Positions 1 to 5,403 of a DNA stretch of 9,635 nt are shown here, piece by piece. The DNA is from Planctomycetota bacterium (lineage in GTDB: Bacteria > Planctomycetota > Planctomycetia > Pirellulales > Thermoguttaceae). How positions within the stretch are numbered: the first letter of the stretch is position 1; the number at the start of each line of letters is the position of its first letter. Location: positions 1-9,635 of the forward strand of contig JAEWUR010000296.1 in the NCBI GenBank assembly GCA_023397045.1, given 5' to 3'. The notes under the pieces are model-generated. The model was not told the DNA's origin. It was given only the letters and a program-made list of their open reading frames with translations, and ran no database searches. The translations under genes and the position numbers were made by a program.

Positions 1-191
1 ATGCCGGCATTACGCCCGAATCCAGCCAAATCACCCGAATCGCGACGAACACCGTCGACATCAACGTCCCGGACGGCGCCCAGAAGGTTTTGAAGTTGAT
101 GGAGCGGCTCGACGACCACGACGACGTGCAAAACGTCTCGGCCAACTTCAACATCCCCGACGAAGTCCTCAAGGCAATCGGAGAAGTGTAG
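1..191 (+). CDS. YebC/PmpR (TACO1) family protein, C-terminal fragment
   Basis: Only the last 62 complete codons are present. Reading starts at base 3 and ends at a TAG at 189-191; the 5' part lies outside the window. The fragment begins AGITPESSQITRIATNTVD and continues with KLMERLDDHDDVQNVSANF. It matches the final domain of YebC proteins, which typically contain a LMERLEDxDDVQxVYxNF-like segment and end a few residues after an I-x-DE pair (here IPDEV). Family members were first described as DNA-binding regulators (PmpR). More recently YebC/TACO1 proteins have been linked to ribosome function on proline-rich sequences, so the usual 'transcriptional regulator' label is uncertain. The next gene is convergent, so this is the last gene of its transcript. 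The family assignment is firm; the exact role cannot be read from the fragment. Confidence 0.9.
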   Translation, partial: AGITPESSQITRIATNTVDINVPDGAQKVLKLMERLDDHDDVQNVSANFNIPDEVLKAIGEV

Positions 192-210
192 ATCCAGCCT
201 GGAATCCGTC

Positions 211-243
211 CCCTCTCCCTTTGGGAGAGGGTTAGGGTGAGGG
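211..243. repeat. Hairpin CCCTCTCCC-TTT-GGGAGAGGG with G-rich tail
   Basis: A perfect 9-bp stem (211-219 with 223-231) closes a 3-nt TTT loop, 20 bp after the YebC stop codon. It is followed by a TTAGGGTGAGGG tail at 232-243. No T-run follows it, so it is not a classic intrinsic terminator on the plus strand. The CCCTCTCC/GGAGAGGG-plus-GGGTGAGGG arrangement resembles dispersed intergenic repeats that I recall from many high-GC bacterial genomes. Repeat status is inference from one copy. It may help end or protect transcripts of the two convergent genes. Confidence 0.6.
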
Positions 244-280
244 CTTTCCCCCCGAGAAATCCACCCATTGCGCTCAACGT

Positions 281-371
281 CATGGGTGGCCCCGCTAGCT
301 TGTCTATCGGGGTGCCGAAAGGCACAAGAGGCGTCGTTATTTCTCGGCAAAAAACCTCTTGCGGCTTTGCC
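281..371. repeat. Structured repeat-like sequence in the convergent gap
   Basis: Four dyads are packed into about 90 bp. CCCCG-C-TAG (290-298) pairs with CTA-T-CGGGG (304-312), with one mismatch. GTGCC-GAAA-GGCAC (312-325) is a perfect 5-bp hairpin with a GNRA-type loop. CAAGAGG (325-331) pairs with CCTCTTG (355-361). GGCAAA (346-351) pairs with TTTGCC (366-371). The last two lie just downstream of the ASKHA gene stop at 373-375, and read on the minus strand they contain a run of six Ts, so they could also serve as that gene's transcript end. The segment looks like planctomycete intergenic repeats I recall, but a single copy cannot prove that. Confidence 0.45.
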
Positions 372-372
372 C

Positions 373-2013
373 CTACGTTTCCGGAAAAATCATCGAATCC
401 CCGAACACGTCGCGAAACGCGGGATCTTTCGACAAATCGACGTGCTCGGTCCGCCTCGCAAGCTCCTCGGCCTGACGCCGGGCCTGACGCGAAAGCGCAG
501 CCAGCCTCGCCCCGGCCAGCGACGTGTTGCCCATGTACCGGATCCGGCGATGCTCGATCTCATGCGGCAGCAGCCCGATCCGCTGGGCGTTGCTGCGACG
601 GATGAAATTGCCAAACCCGCCGCCAATCAGCACCTGCTGCAAGTCTCTCGGCTCCAGCCCGGCCTGCCGCATCAGAATAACGATGCCGGCGCGGATCGCG
701 CCCGTCGCAAGCTGCAACTCGCGAAGGTCGCGCTGCGTCAACACGATCGGCTCGCCGCCGGTCTCTTCGGCCGAGGCCAGACGAAATGCCGCGCGCCCTT
801 CATGCAAGACGATTCGCTCGGCCAAGTCTCTCGGCACGTCGTCGGTCAGTTGGTCCGGTGTTTGAAGACGGCCCTGGGGCGTAAGAATCCCATGCCGAAG
901 CAACTCGGCGGCAACATCGATCAGCCCCGATCCGCAAAGTCCGGTCGGCCGCACGTTCCCAATTATGTTCAGGTGCAGCCGGTCGTCGCTGACGATCGCT
1001 TTCTCGATCGCGCCGGTGCAGCCGCGCATGCCGCAGGAAATTCGGGCGCCCTCGAACGCAGGTCCCGCCGCGGTCGACGCCGCGCGGAACTTGCCGTCGG
1101 TCCGCAACACGATCTCGCCGTTCGTTCCGATGTCGACGAACAACGTCGGACCCTCGGCCCGCGCAATATCAATCTGCAACATGCCCGCCACTATGTCGCT
1201 GCCGACGAATCCGCCGATGACGGGCATCACATACGCACGCCCGTTCGGGCCGATGTGCAAACCCAACGATTCGGCCGACGTTTCGATCGCGTCGAAATCG
1301 GCCGGCGTAAATGGCGACTCGCCTAGCGCGCGGGAATCGACCCCTCGCAACAATTGCTGCATCGCCGTGTTGCCGGCCAGGACGACCTCGCCAATCCGCT
1401 CGCGCGAAATGCCGGCCTGCGAGCAAAGCGCGCCGATCATCTCGTCCATCGCCTCGGCAATCGTGCCCTGCAACTGGAAAAGCTGCTCCCGGCTCTTGCT
1501 CGAATACAGAATTCGCGACAGCACGTCGTCGCCAAATCGGGTCTGCGGATTCAGCCGAGCCTCGACCGCAACATCGCCTCCGGAAGCCGGATCGATCAGC
1601 GCGGCGACCAGGGTCGTCGTGCCGACGTCGATGGCCACGACGGGTGACGGCGAATGGTCGCTTGTCGGCAGAGCGTTGCCACTGGCCGCTTCTACGAGAA
1701 TCTGATGCTTCGTTTCCTGACACGAATCAAACGGCAACTCGACCGTCATCGGTCCCTGGACGGCCGACTGGCACGCCAATCGCCAACCGGACGCAAGTTC
1801 GTCGTGCGACAACCACTGATGCTCGGCCAACGAAGGCTCCGTCGCGCCCTGTACGACGCGCACCCGGCATCGGCCGCAGAGTCCTTCGCCGCCGCAGGGA
1901 ACTTCGAGCACCAACCCCGCCTCGGCGGCCGCCTCGACCAGACGCGTGCCCGGCAGAACGTAGGCTTCCCTGCCCGACGGCACGAAACGCACCAAGACCT
2001 CCCTGTCGCGCAT
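373..2013 (-). CDS. [2Fe-2S] ferredoxin / ASKHA-domain protein (RACE/RamA-like, DUF4445)
   Basis: This 546-residue protein resembles reductive activators of corrinoid-dependent enzymes, which use a low-potential [2Fe-2S] cluster and ATP to return inactive Co(II) corrinoid to Co(I). The N-terminal ferredoxin domain (about 1-90) shows C40-x5-C46-x2-C49-x31-C81 (PCGGEGLCGRC, later RLAC). A short linker follows. The ASKHA ATPase core begins with AIDVGTTT at about 127-134, then LAGNTAM (~212-218), FVDIGTNGE (~292-300), TGLCGSGLID (~357-366) and LIGGGFGN (~462-469), and the protein ends with the typical MIFPE. ATG at 2013 is preferred over GTG at 2016 because a perfect GGAGG (2021-2025) lies 7 nt from the ATG but only 4 nt from the GTG. 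The ATG overlaps the TGA of the upstream LysR gene (TGATG), indicating translational coupling. No corrinoid protein or methyltransferase is nearby, so the partner is unknown. It is somewhat shorter than many family members because the linker is short. Confidence 0.9.
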   Translation of the reverse strand: MRDREVLVRFVPSGREAYVLPGTRLVEAAAEAGLVLEVPCGGEGLCGRCRVRVVQGATEPSLAEHQWLSHDELASGWRLACQSAVQGPMTVELPFDSCQETKHQILVEAASGNALPTSDHSPSPVVAIDVGTTTLVAALIDPASGGDVAVEARLNPQTRFGDDVLSRILYSSKSREQLFQLQGTIAEAMDEMIGALCSQAGISRERIGEVVLAGNTAMQQLLRGVDSRALGESPFTPADFDAIETSAESLGLHIGPNGRAYVMPVIGGFVGSDIVAGMLQIDIARAEGPTLFVDIGTNGEIVLRTDGKFRAASTAAGPAFEGARISCGMRGCTGAIEKAIVSDDRLHLNIIGNVRPTGLCGSGLIDVAAELLRHGILTPQGRLQTPDQLTDDVPRDLAERIVLHEGRAAFRLASAEETGGEPIVLTQRDLRELQLATGAIRAGIVILMRQAGLEPRDLQQVLIGGGFGNFIRRSNAQRIGLLPHEIEHRRIRYMGNTSLAGARLAALSRQARRQAEELARRTEHVDLSKDPAFRDVFGDSMIFPET

Positions 2014-2915
2014 CACGAATCCTCCGGCTTATGGTTATGCACTTCACGCAGCAACTCGACGAACTTGGCGGCCGTCGGCGTGAAAACGTGCCGCTGGCGA
2101 TGAATCACTCCGATCGGACGACGCAACTCCGGCGCAATCAGCCGCACCGAAACCAGCGTGCCGTTGCGAACCTCTTCCCGAACGGTCGGCTCGGGCAATA
2201 CGCTCACGCCGGCCCCAATCTGGATCGCTTGCTTGATCGTCTCGATGTTGTCGAACTCCATCACGACCTTGATGTTCACCGATCGCTGACGCAGATGCCG
2301 GTCGATCTCCTTCCGGATGCTCAGGTCGCGATCGAAACCGATGAACTCGAACCCGTGCAGTTGCTCGGCCGTGACCGCCTCGAACTTGCTCAACGGATGG
2401 CCCGGCAGACAGACAACCACCATCCGTTCGGACCGCAAGGGGATCACGTTCAAGTCGGGCGACGCCGCGGGATACGAGATCACGCCAAGGTCGACTTCAC
2501 CGTTCAAGACGGCCTCTTGCACTTTGTTCGGCCGAAGATATTCGAGCCGCACTTTCGCCTTCGGATACTGCCGCATGAAATCCTGCATGCATCGGGCCAT
2601 GTCGTGCAACCCGACCGAATAAATCGCCGCAACGCGAACCAGCCCGCCAATCTCCATCCGCAGCGAACGCACCTGCGACTCGACCGAGTCGTACATCTCG
2701 AGGACTTCCCGAAACCCTTCAAAACAGGTCTGCCCTTCCGGCGTCAGAACAAACGGCCGCTTCGATCGATCGACCAGTTGGACGCCAAAATGCTCCTCGA
2801 CGCGGTGAACCGATTGGGTCGCTGCCGACTGGCTGACCTCATTGATTTTCGCACCCCGCGAGAAACTCTGGTGCTGCACGACGTCGCAGAATATTCGAAG
2901 CGTTTCGATGTTCAT
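2013..2915 (-). CDS. LysR-type transcriptional regulator
   Basis: The 300-residue length is standard for the family. The N-terminal winged helix-turn-helix is at about 1-60: LRIFCDVVQHQSFSRGA, then the recognition helix SQSAATQSVHRVEEHFG, then LVDRSKRPFVLTPEG. A coiled linker helix follows (about 62-90). The effector-binding domain (about 92-295) has NGEVDLGVISYP and IKQAIQIGAGVSVLPEPTV, typical of LysR proteins of the CysB/CysL/CbbR-like branch. ATG at 2915 is the natural family start and is preceded by an AAGG 7 nt upstream. The gene is first in a unit with the ASKHA gene, overlapping it by one base. It is divergent from a GT39 glycosyltransferase, with paired LysR boxes in between, so autoregulation and control of either neighbour are plausible. 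The effector molecule cannot be predicted. Confidence 0.93.
   Translation of the reverse strand: MNIETLRIFCDVVQHQSFSRGAKINEVSQSAATQSVHRVEEHFGVQLVDRSKRPFVLTPEGQTCFEGFREVLEMYDSVESQVRSLRMEIGGLVRVAAIYSVGLHDMARCMQDFMRQYPKAKVRLEYLRPNKVQEAVLNGEVDLGVISYPAASPDLNVIPLRSERMVVVCLPGHPLSKFEAVTAEQLHGFEFIGFDRDLSIRKEIDRHLRQRSVNIKVVMEFDNIETIKQAIQIGAGVSVLPEPTVREEVRNGTLVSVRLIAPELRRPIGVIHRQRHVFTPTAAKFVELLREVHNHKPEDS
2021..2025 (-). promoter_or_regulatory. Shine-Dalgarno GGAGG deciding the ASKHA start
   Basis: Read on the minus strand this is GGAGG followed by ATTCGTG and then ATG. It sits inside the last codons of the LysR gene. The 7-nt spacing favours ATG at 2013 over the in-frame GTG at 2016. It is the clearest Shine-Dalgarno sequence of any start in the window. 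Confidence 0.75.
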
Positions 2916-2944
2916 AAGGGTACCTTATCATAAGGATAGCTTAT
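2914..2944. promoter_or_regulatory. Two tandem ATAA-N7-TTAT LysR-type boxes
   Basis: ATAA-N7-TTAT occurs at 2914-2928 and again at 2930-2944, giving centres 16 bp apart. Each contains the generic LysR T-N11-A dyad. The shared ATAAGG/CCTTAT words also make a perfect palindrome CCTTAT-C-ATAAGG at 2923-2935. The left box overlaps the regulator's own start codon and its AAGG ribosome-binding sequence, so binding there would be expected to repress it. A further half site, CTTAT, lies at 2985-2989 within GGTACACTTAT, which resembles GGTACCTTAT at 2919-2928. The sites are seen directly; binding by the adjacent LysR protein is inference. Confidence 0.65.
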
Positions 2945-2986
2945 CGGCAAGGTGCTGTTTTCACTAATGCTGTTTCCAGGTACACT

Positions 2987-2992
2987 TATACA
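2987..2992 (+). promoter_or_regulatory. Possible -10 element (TATACA) for the first GT39 gene
   Basis: TATACA matches four of six bases of TATAAT and would place a transcript start near 2999, about 29 bp before the ATG at 3028. I see no good -35 at 16-18 bp upstream, as expected if the promoter needs an activator. The LysR boxes would then be centred near -62 and -78, close to the usual position for LysR activation. The call is weak on its own. Confidence 0.3.
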
Positions 2993-3027
2993 AAAGTCAC
3001 GATAAACCCCTCGACAGGGCAGGGTCC

Positions 3028-4683
3028 ATGCTGCCGGACAACACGCATAACCCGATTACCCCCGAGCCAAACCTCGTGCCGCTGGCCATCGGCCTGGCAG
3101 CGGTCTTCTTCGTTTTCCCGTTGGCCATCAACCTGCCTTTGCTCGATCCCGATGAGGGGTTGCACGCCTCGATCGCCCAGGAAATGGTCGAACGCAATCA
3201 ATGGACGATGCCGTCATTGCTCGGCCAGCCGTTTCTCGACAAGCCGATCCTCTACTTCTGGGTCCAAGCGGCCTCGCTACGCGCGTTGGGGTACTCCGAG
3301 GCCGCCGTGCGACTGCCAGGCTTGATGTTCGGCCTGCTCGGCGCGATCACCACCGGCTTGCTCGCCTGGCGATTGTTCGATCGACGCGTCGGCCTGATTT
3401 CCGGCATCCTGTACGCCACGACCATCCTGCCGACGGCCTTGGCCCAGGCAGCCTCGCACGACGTCGCGCTCATCCCCTGGATCAACTCGGCGCTGCTGAT
3501 GTTCTGGGAGGCCGAACACACTGACCGCCGCACGTCCAAAATCCTCTGCATACTCGGCGCCGGACTCTTCCTTGGGCTTTCCATCCTCACCAAAGGTCTG
3601 ACGGGCATCGCCGTGGTCGGCCTGGCCTATGCCGGATATCTGTTGATCACACGCCGGTTGCGTCTGACGATCATCCTACAGGGCGTCGCGGCTATCCTGA
3701 TTGCCCTGTTGGTCGCAGCGCCCTGGTACGCATGGGTTGAACTGCAACAGCCCGGATATCTCCGCTACTACTTGATCGATCGGCACTGGTCGGGCTTCGT
3801 CAGCGATATGCAGCCGCACGGCGATCAGCCCTGGTGGTACTATCTGCCCGTCCTGCTGGGCGGCGGATTGCCCTGGATCGGCTACCTGCCGATCGTCGTC
3901 GAAGATGGCCTGGCAAAACGGCAAGGCTCGGGCGCGAAAATCCTCTTATGGACTTGGCTCATCGGCTGGACCGTCCTGATGATGTCGGCCGGTTCGAAAT
4001 TGGCAACCTACCTGTGGCCGGTGTTTCCGCCGATGGCCATCCTGGTCGCCACCGCCTGGGCAGGCCTGATCGACGGCTCGCTGGCCGACCGCGCGAAACG
4101 TTCATTCGCCCGAACGTTCATCCTCTCCTCGTGGACCGGGCCAATTTTCCTGCCGATCGTCGTCGCGGTCGTGCAAATCGTCTACGACGTGCGATTCGCC
4201 TGGCCCGTCTGGCTCGCCGTGGGCATTGCGGCCGCGTCGACGATGACGCCGCTGCTGTTCTGCCGATCCGGCCGATGGCAAGCGAGTCTTGCCGCTGCCA
4301 CGCTCTCGCTGGCCGCGCAATTCATGGTCGTCATGGCGATGGTTCTTCCTCCGGTGGCCGAAACCTGCTCGGCACGCCAACTCGCCGAACATTGGAACCA
4401 ACTTGGCCACATGCCGCCGCGCTTGGTCATCGTCGAGGGACGCGTCGGCTCGTTGATCTACTACCTCGATCCAAAGATTCGAGCCGACCTGACGCCCGAC
4501 AGGATCGTTCAACGGAAGGCCGAGTCGTTGCCGGCCTTCGAGCCGGGCGATCGAATCGCGATTGCCGAATGGAAACTCCCAAAACTGCGGAAGCATCTCG
4601 ACATCGATCGGCTTCCCTGCGAATCGATCGGATCGTATCGCCTTTACGATCCTTCGGTGGCGTTGCCGCCGACGCCCGATTGA
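3028..4683 (+). CDS. GT39/ArnT-like membrane glycosyltransferase (first copy)
   Basis: This 551-residue GT-C fold protein is predicted to transfer a sugar from a polyprenyl-phosphate donor at the outer face of the inner membrane. After a first membrane segment (~17-36) comes the catalytic loop motif LLDPDEG (residues 38-44; acidic D40, D42, E43), then FLDKPILYFW (69-78) and AASHDVALIPW (141-151), the PMT/ArnT pattern. The loop DRHWSGFVSDMQPHGDQPWWYYLP (251-273) corresponds to the ArnT segment that ends in H-x4-PWWYY. Many hydrophobic helices follow to about residue 440, then a soluble C-terminal region of about 110 residues. AGGG at 3016-3019 lies 8 nt before the ATG. The gene is divergent from the LysR gene, and its last 40 bp overlap the convergent PAP2 gene. 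Acceptor and sugar (aminoarabinose, mannose or other) cannot be told from sequence. Confidence 0.88.
   Translation: MLPDNTHNPITPEPNLVPLAIGLAAVFFVFPLAINLPLLDPDEGLHASIAQEMVERNQWTMPSLLGQPFLDKPILYFWVQAASLRALGYSEAAVRLPGLMFGLLGAITTGLLAWRLFDRRVGLISGILYATTILPTALAQAASHDVALIPWINSALLMFWEAEHTDRRTSKILCILGAGLFLGLSILTKGLTGIAVVGLAYAGYLLITRRLRLTIILQGVAAILIALLVAAPWYAWVELQQPGYLRYYLIDRHWSGFVSDMQPHGDQPWWYYLPVLLGGGLPWIGYLPIVVEDGLAKRQGSGAKILLWTWLIGWTVLMMSAGSKLATYLWPVFPPMAILVATAWAGLIDGSLADRAKRSFARTFILSSWTGPIFLPIVVAVVQIVYDVRFAWPVWLAVGIAAASTMTPLLFCRSGRWQASLAAATLSLAAQFMVVMAMVLPPVAETCSARQLAEHWNQLGHMPPRLVIVEGRVGSLIYYLDPKIRADLTPDRIVQRKAESLPAFEPGDRIAIAEWKLPKLRKHLDIDRLPCESIGSYRLYDPSVALPPTPD
4644..4683. other. 40-bp tail-to-tail coding overlap of GT39 and PAP2 genes
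   Basis: The plus-strand GT39 gene stops at TGA 4681-4683. The minus-strand PAP2 gene stops at TAA, read from 4646 to 4644. The last 40 bp are therefore coding on both strands and leave no room for a separate terminator. Both transcripts must carry antisense 3' ends. Confidence 0.85.
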
Positions 4684-5330
4684 CGCAGCCGCTGTTCAAA
4701 ACGGTCCATCCAGCCGGGCAACAGTCCGATCTGGAAAAACACCTGCCCGATCACGAATCCAACGGCGGCGCCGATCCACACATCGCTGACATAATGCGCG
4801 CCGCAAACGACGCGCTGGCATGCGACCAGCACCGCTAACGTCCAAAACAACCAACGGCCCTGGGGATAGAGCCATATCAACGCGATGGCAAAGCCGACCG
4901 CGGTCGCCGTATGCGCCGACGGAAGACTCTGGCCGGGACTGCCGGCGTTCAGGATCGGCAGCCACGCACCGAACGTGTCCCAGACCGTGCCATCGAGCGC
5001 GCATTCATACGGCCGGGTGCGTTGGATCAGCATCTTCACCACGTTGGCCAAACCGCCGGCCGCCATCGCGCAGAGAACCACGCGGGGAATCGCCCAGCGG
5101 CGACCCGGATCGAGCTGGTGCAGAGCCACGACCAAGACGAACACGCCGAAGCCGTGGCCGAACATCTCGAACGTATTAAAATAACCCAGCCACGACGCAA
5201 CCGTGGGCGACTGGTTCCACGCCCGAAACGCTTGGGCCACCGGAACATCAATAGCCAGCGACGCCGCAGCCGCCGCCACGACGGCCAGAATCAAGAGAAA
5301 ACCGCCGTTTTTCTGGTTTTTTTGCGACAT
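4644..5330 (-). CDS. PAP2-family membrane phosphatase
   Basis: A 228-residue integral membrane phosphatase of the type 2 phosphatidic acid phosphatase family, likely acting on lipid phosphates or diphosphates such as undecaprenyl pyrophosphate. The three signature motifs are present: K99-x6-R106-P107 (KMLIQRTRP), P137-S-A-H140 (the usual PSGH with Ala for Gly), and R173-x5-H179-x3-D183 (QRVVCGAHYVSD). H140 is the expected general acid and H179 the nucleophile. About five or six hydrophobic helices are visible. The reading frame is open to 5501, but a start there would run into the divergent GT39 gene, so ATG at 5330 (MSQKNQKNGGF) is chosen. No strong Shine-Dalgarno precedes it. It lies between two GT39 genes, which supports a role in lipid-carrier recycling or lipid dephosphorylation in the envelope. 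Confidence 0.88.
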   Translation of the reverse strand: MSQKNQKNGGFLLILAVVAAAAASLAIDVPVAQAFRAWNQSPTVASWLGYFNTFEMFGHGFGVFVLVVALHQLDPGRRWAIPRVVLCAMAAGGLANVVKMLIQRTRPYECALDGTVWDTFGAWLPILNAGSPGQSLPSAHTATAVGFAIALIWLYPQGRWLFWTLAVLVACQRVVCGAHYVSDVWIGAAVGFVIGQVFFQIGLLPGWMDRFEQRLRQSGVGGNATEGS

Positions 5331-5343
5331 AAGGGAAATGCTG

Positions 5344-5372
5344 TTGGCCAACCGTGGCGAATGCTCTAAAGT
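5344..5372 (+). promoter_or_regulatory. Candidate promoter of the second GT39 gene (TTGGCC-N17-TAAAGT)
   Basis: TTGGCC (5344-5349) and TAAAGT (5367-5372) are 17 bp apart and each match four of six consensus bases. They precede ATG 5404 and its AAGGA ribosome-binding sequence (5389-5393, 10 nt spacing). They lie in the 73-bp divergent gap shared with the PAP2 gene. Assigned from consensus alone. Confidence 0.35.
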
Positions 5373-5403
5373 GTGCAGGTTGTCATAGAAGGAACTGCAC
5401 GAC

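Noticed and set aside
211..231. Rho-independent terminator after the YebC gene
   Set aside because: The stem is good, but no T-run follows on the plus strand (TTAGGGTGAGGG comes next), so it was listed as a hairpin/repeat.
268..1326. Long open frame (352 codons) on the plus strand opposite the ASKHA gene
   Set aside because: It lies wholly antisense to a gene with clear domain motifs; its product is Arg/Pro/Gln-rich without recognisable domains, as expected of a high-GC shadow frame.
1311..2933. 540-codon open frame on the plus strand opposite the ASKHA and LysR genes
   Set aside because: It runs antisense through two recognised genes and across their junction; the composition is Arg/His-rich and resembles no protein family. 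Length alone is not evidence at this GC content.
3834..4838. 334-codon plus-strand frame overlapping the first GT39 gene and the PAP2 gene
   Set aside because: It is the wrong frame of the GT39 gene continuing antisense into PAP2, and the translation is Arg-rich with no motifs.
5317..5323. A-run at PAP2 codons 3-5 forming A-AAA-AAC, a classical -1 frameshift heptamer
   Set aside because: It sits at the very start of the gene, where slippage would only abolish the protein; no alternative product is encoded. It is most simply the Gln-Lys-Asn codons of the N-terminus.
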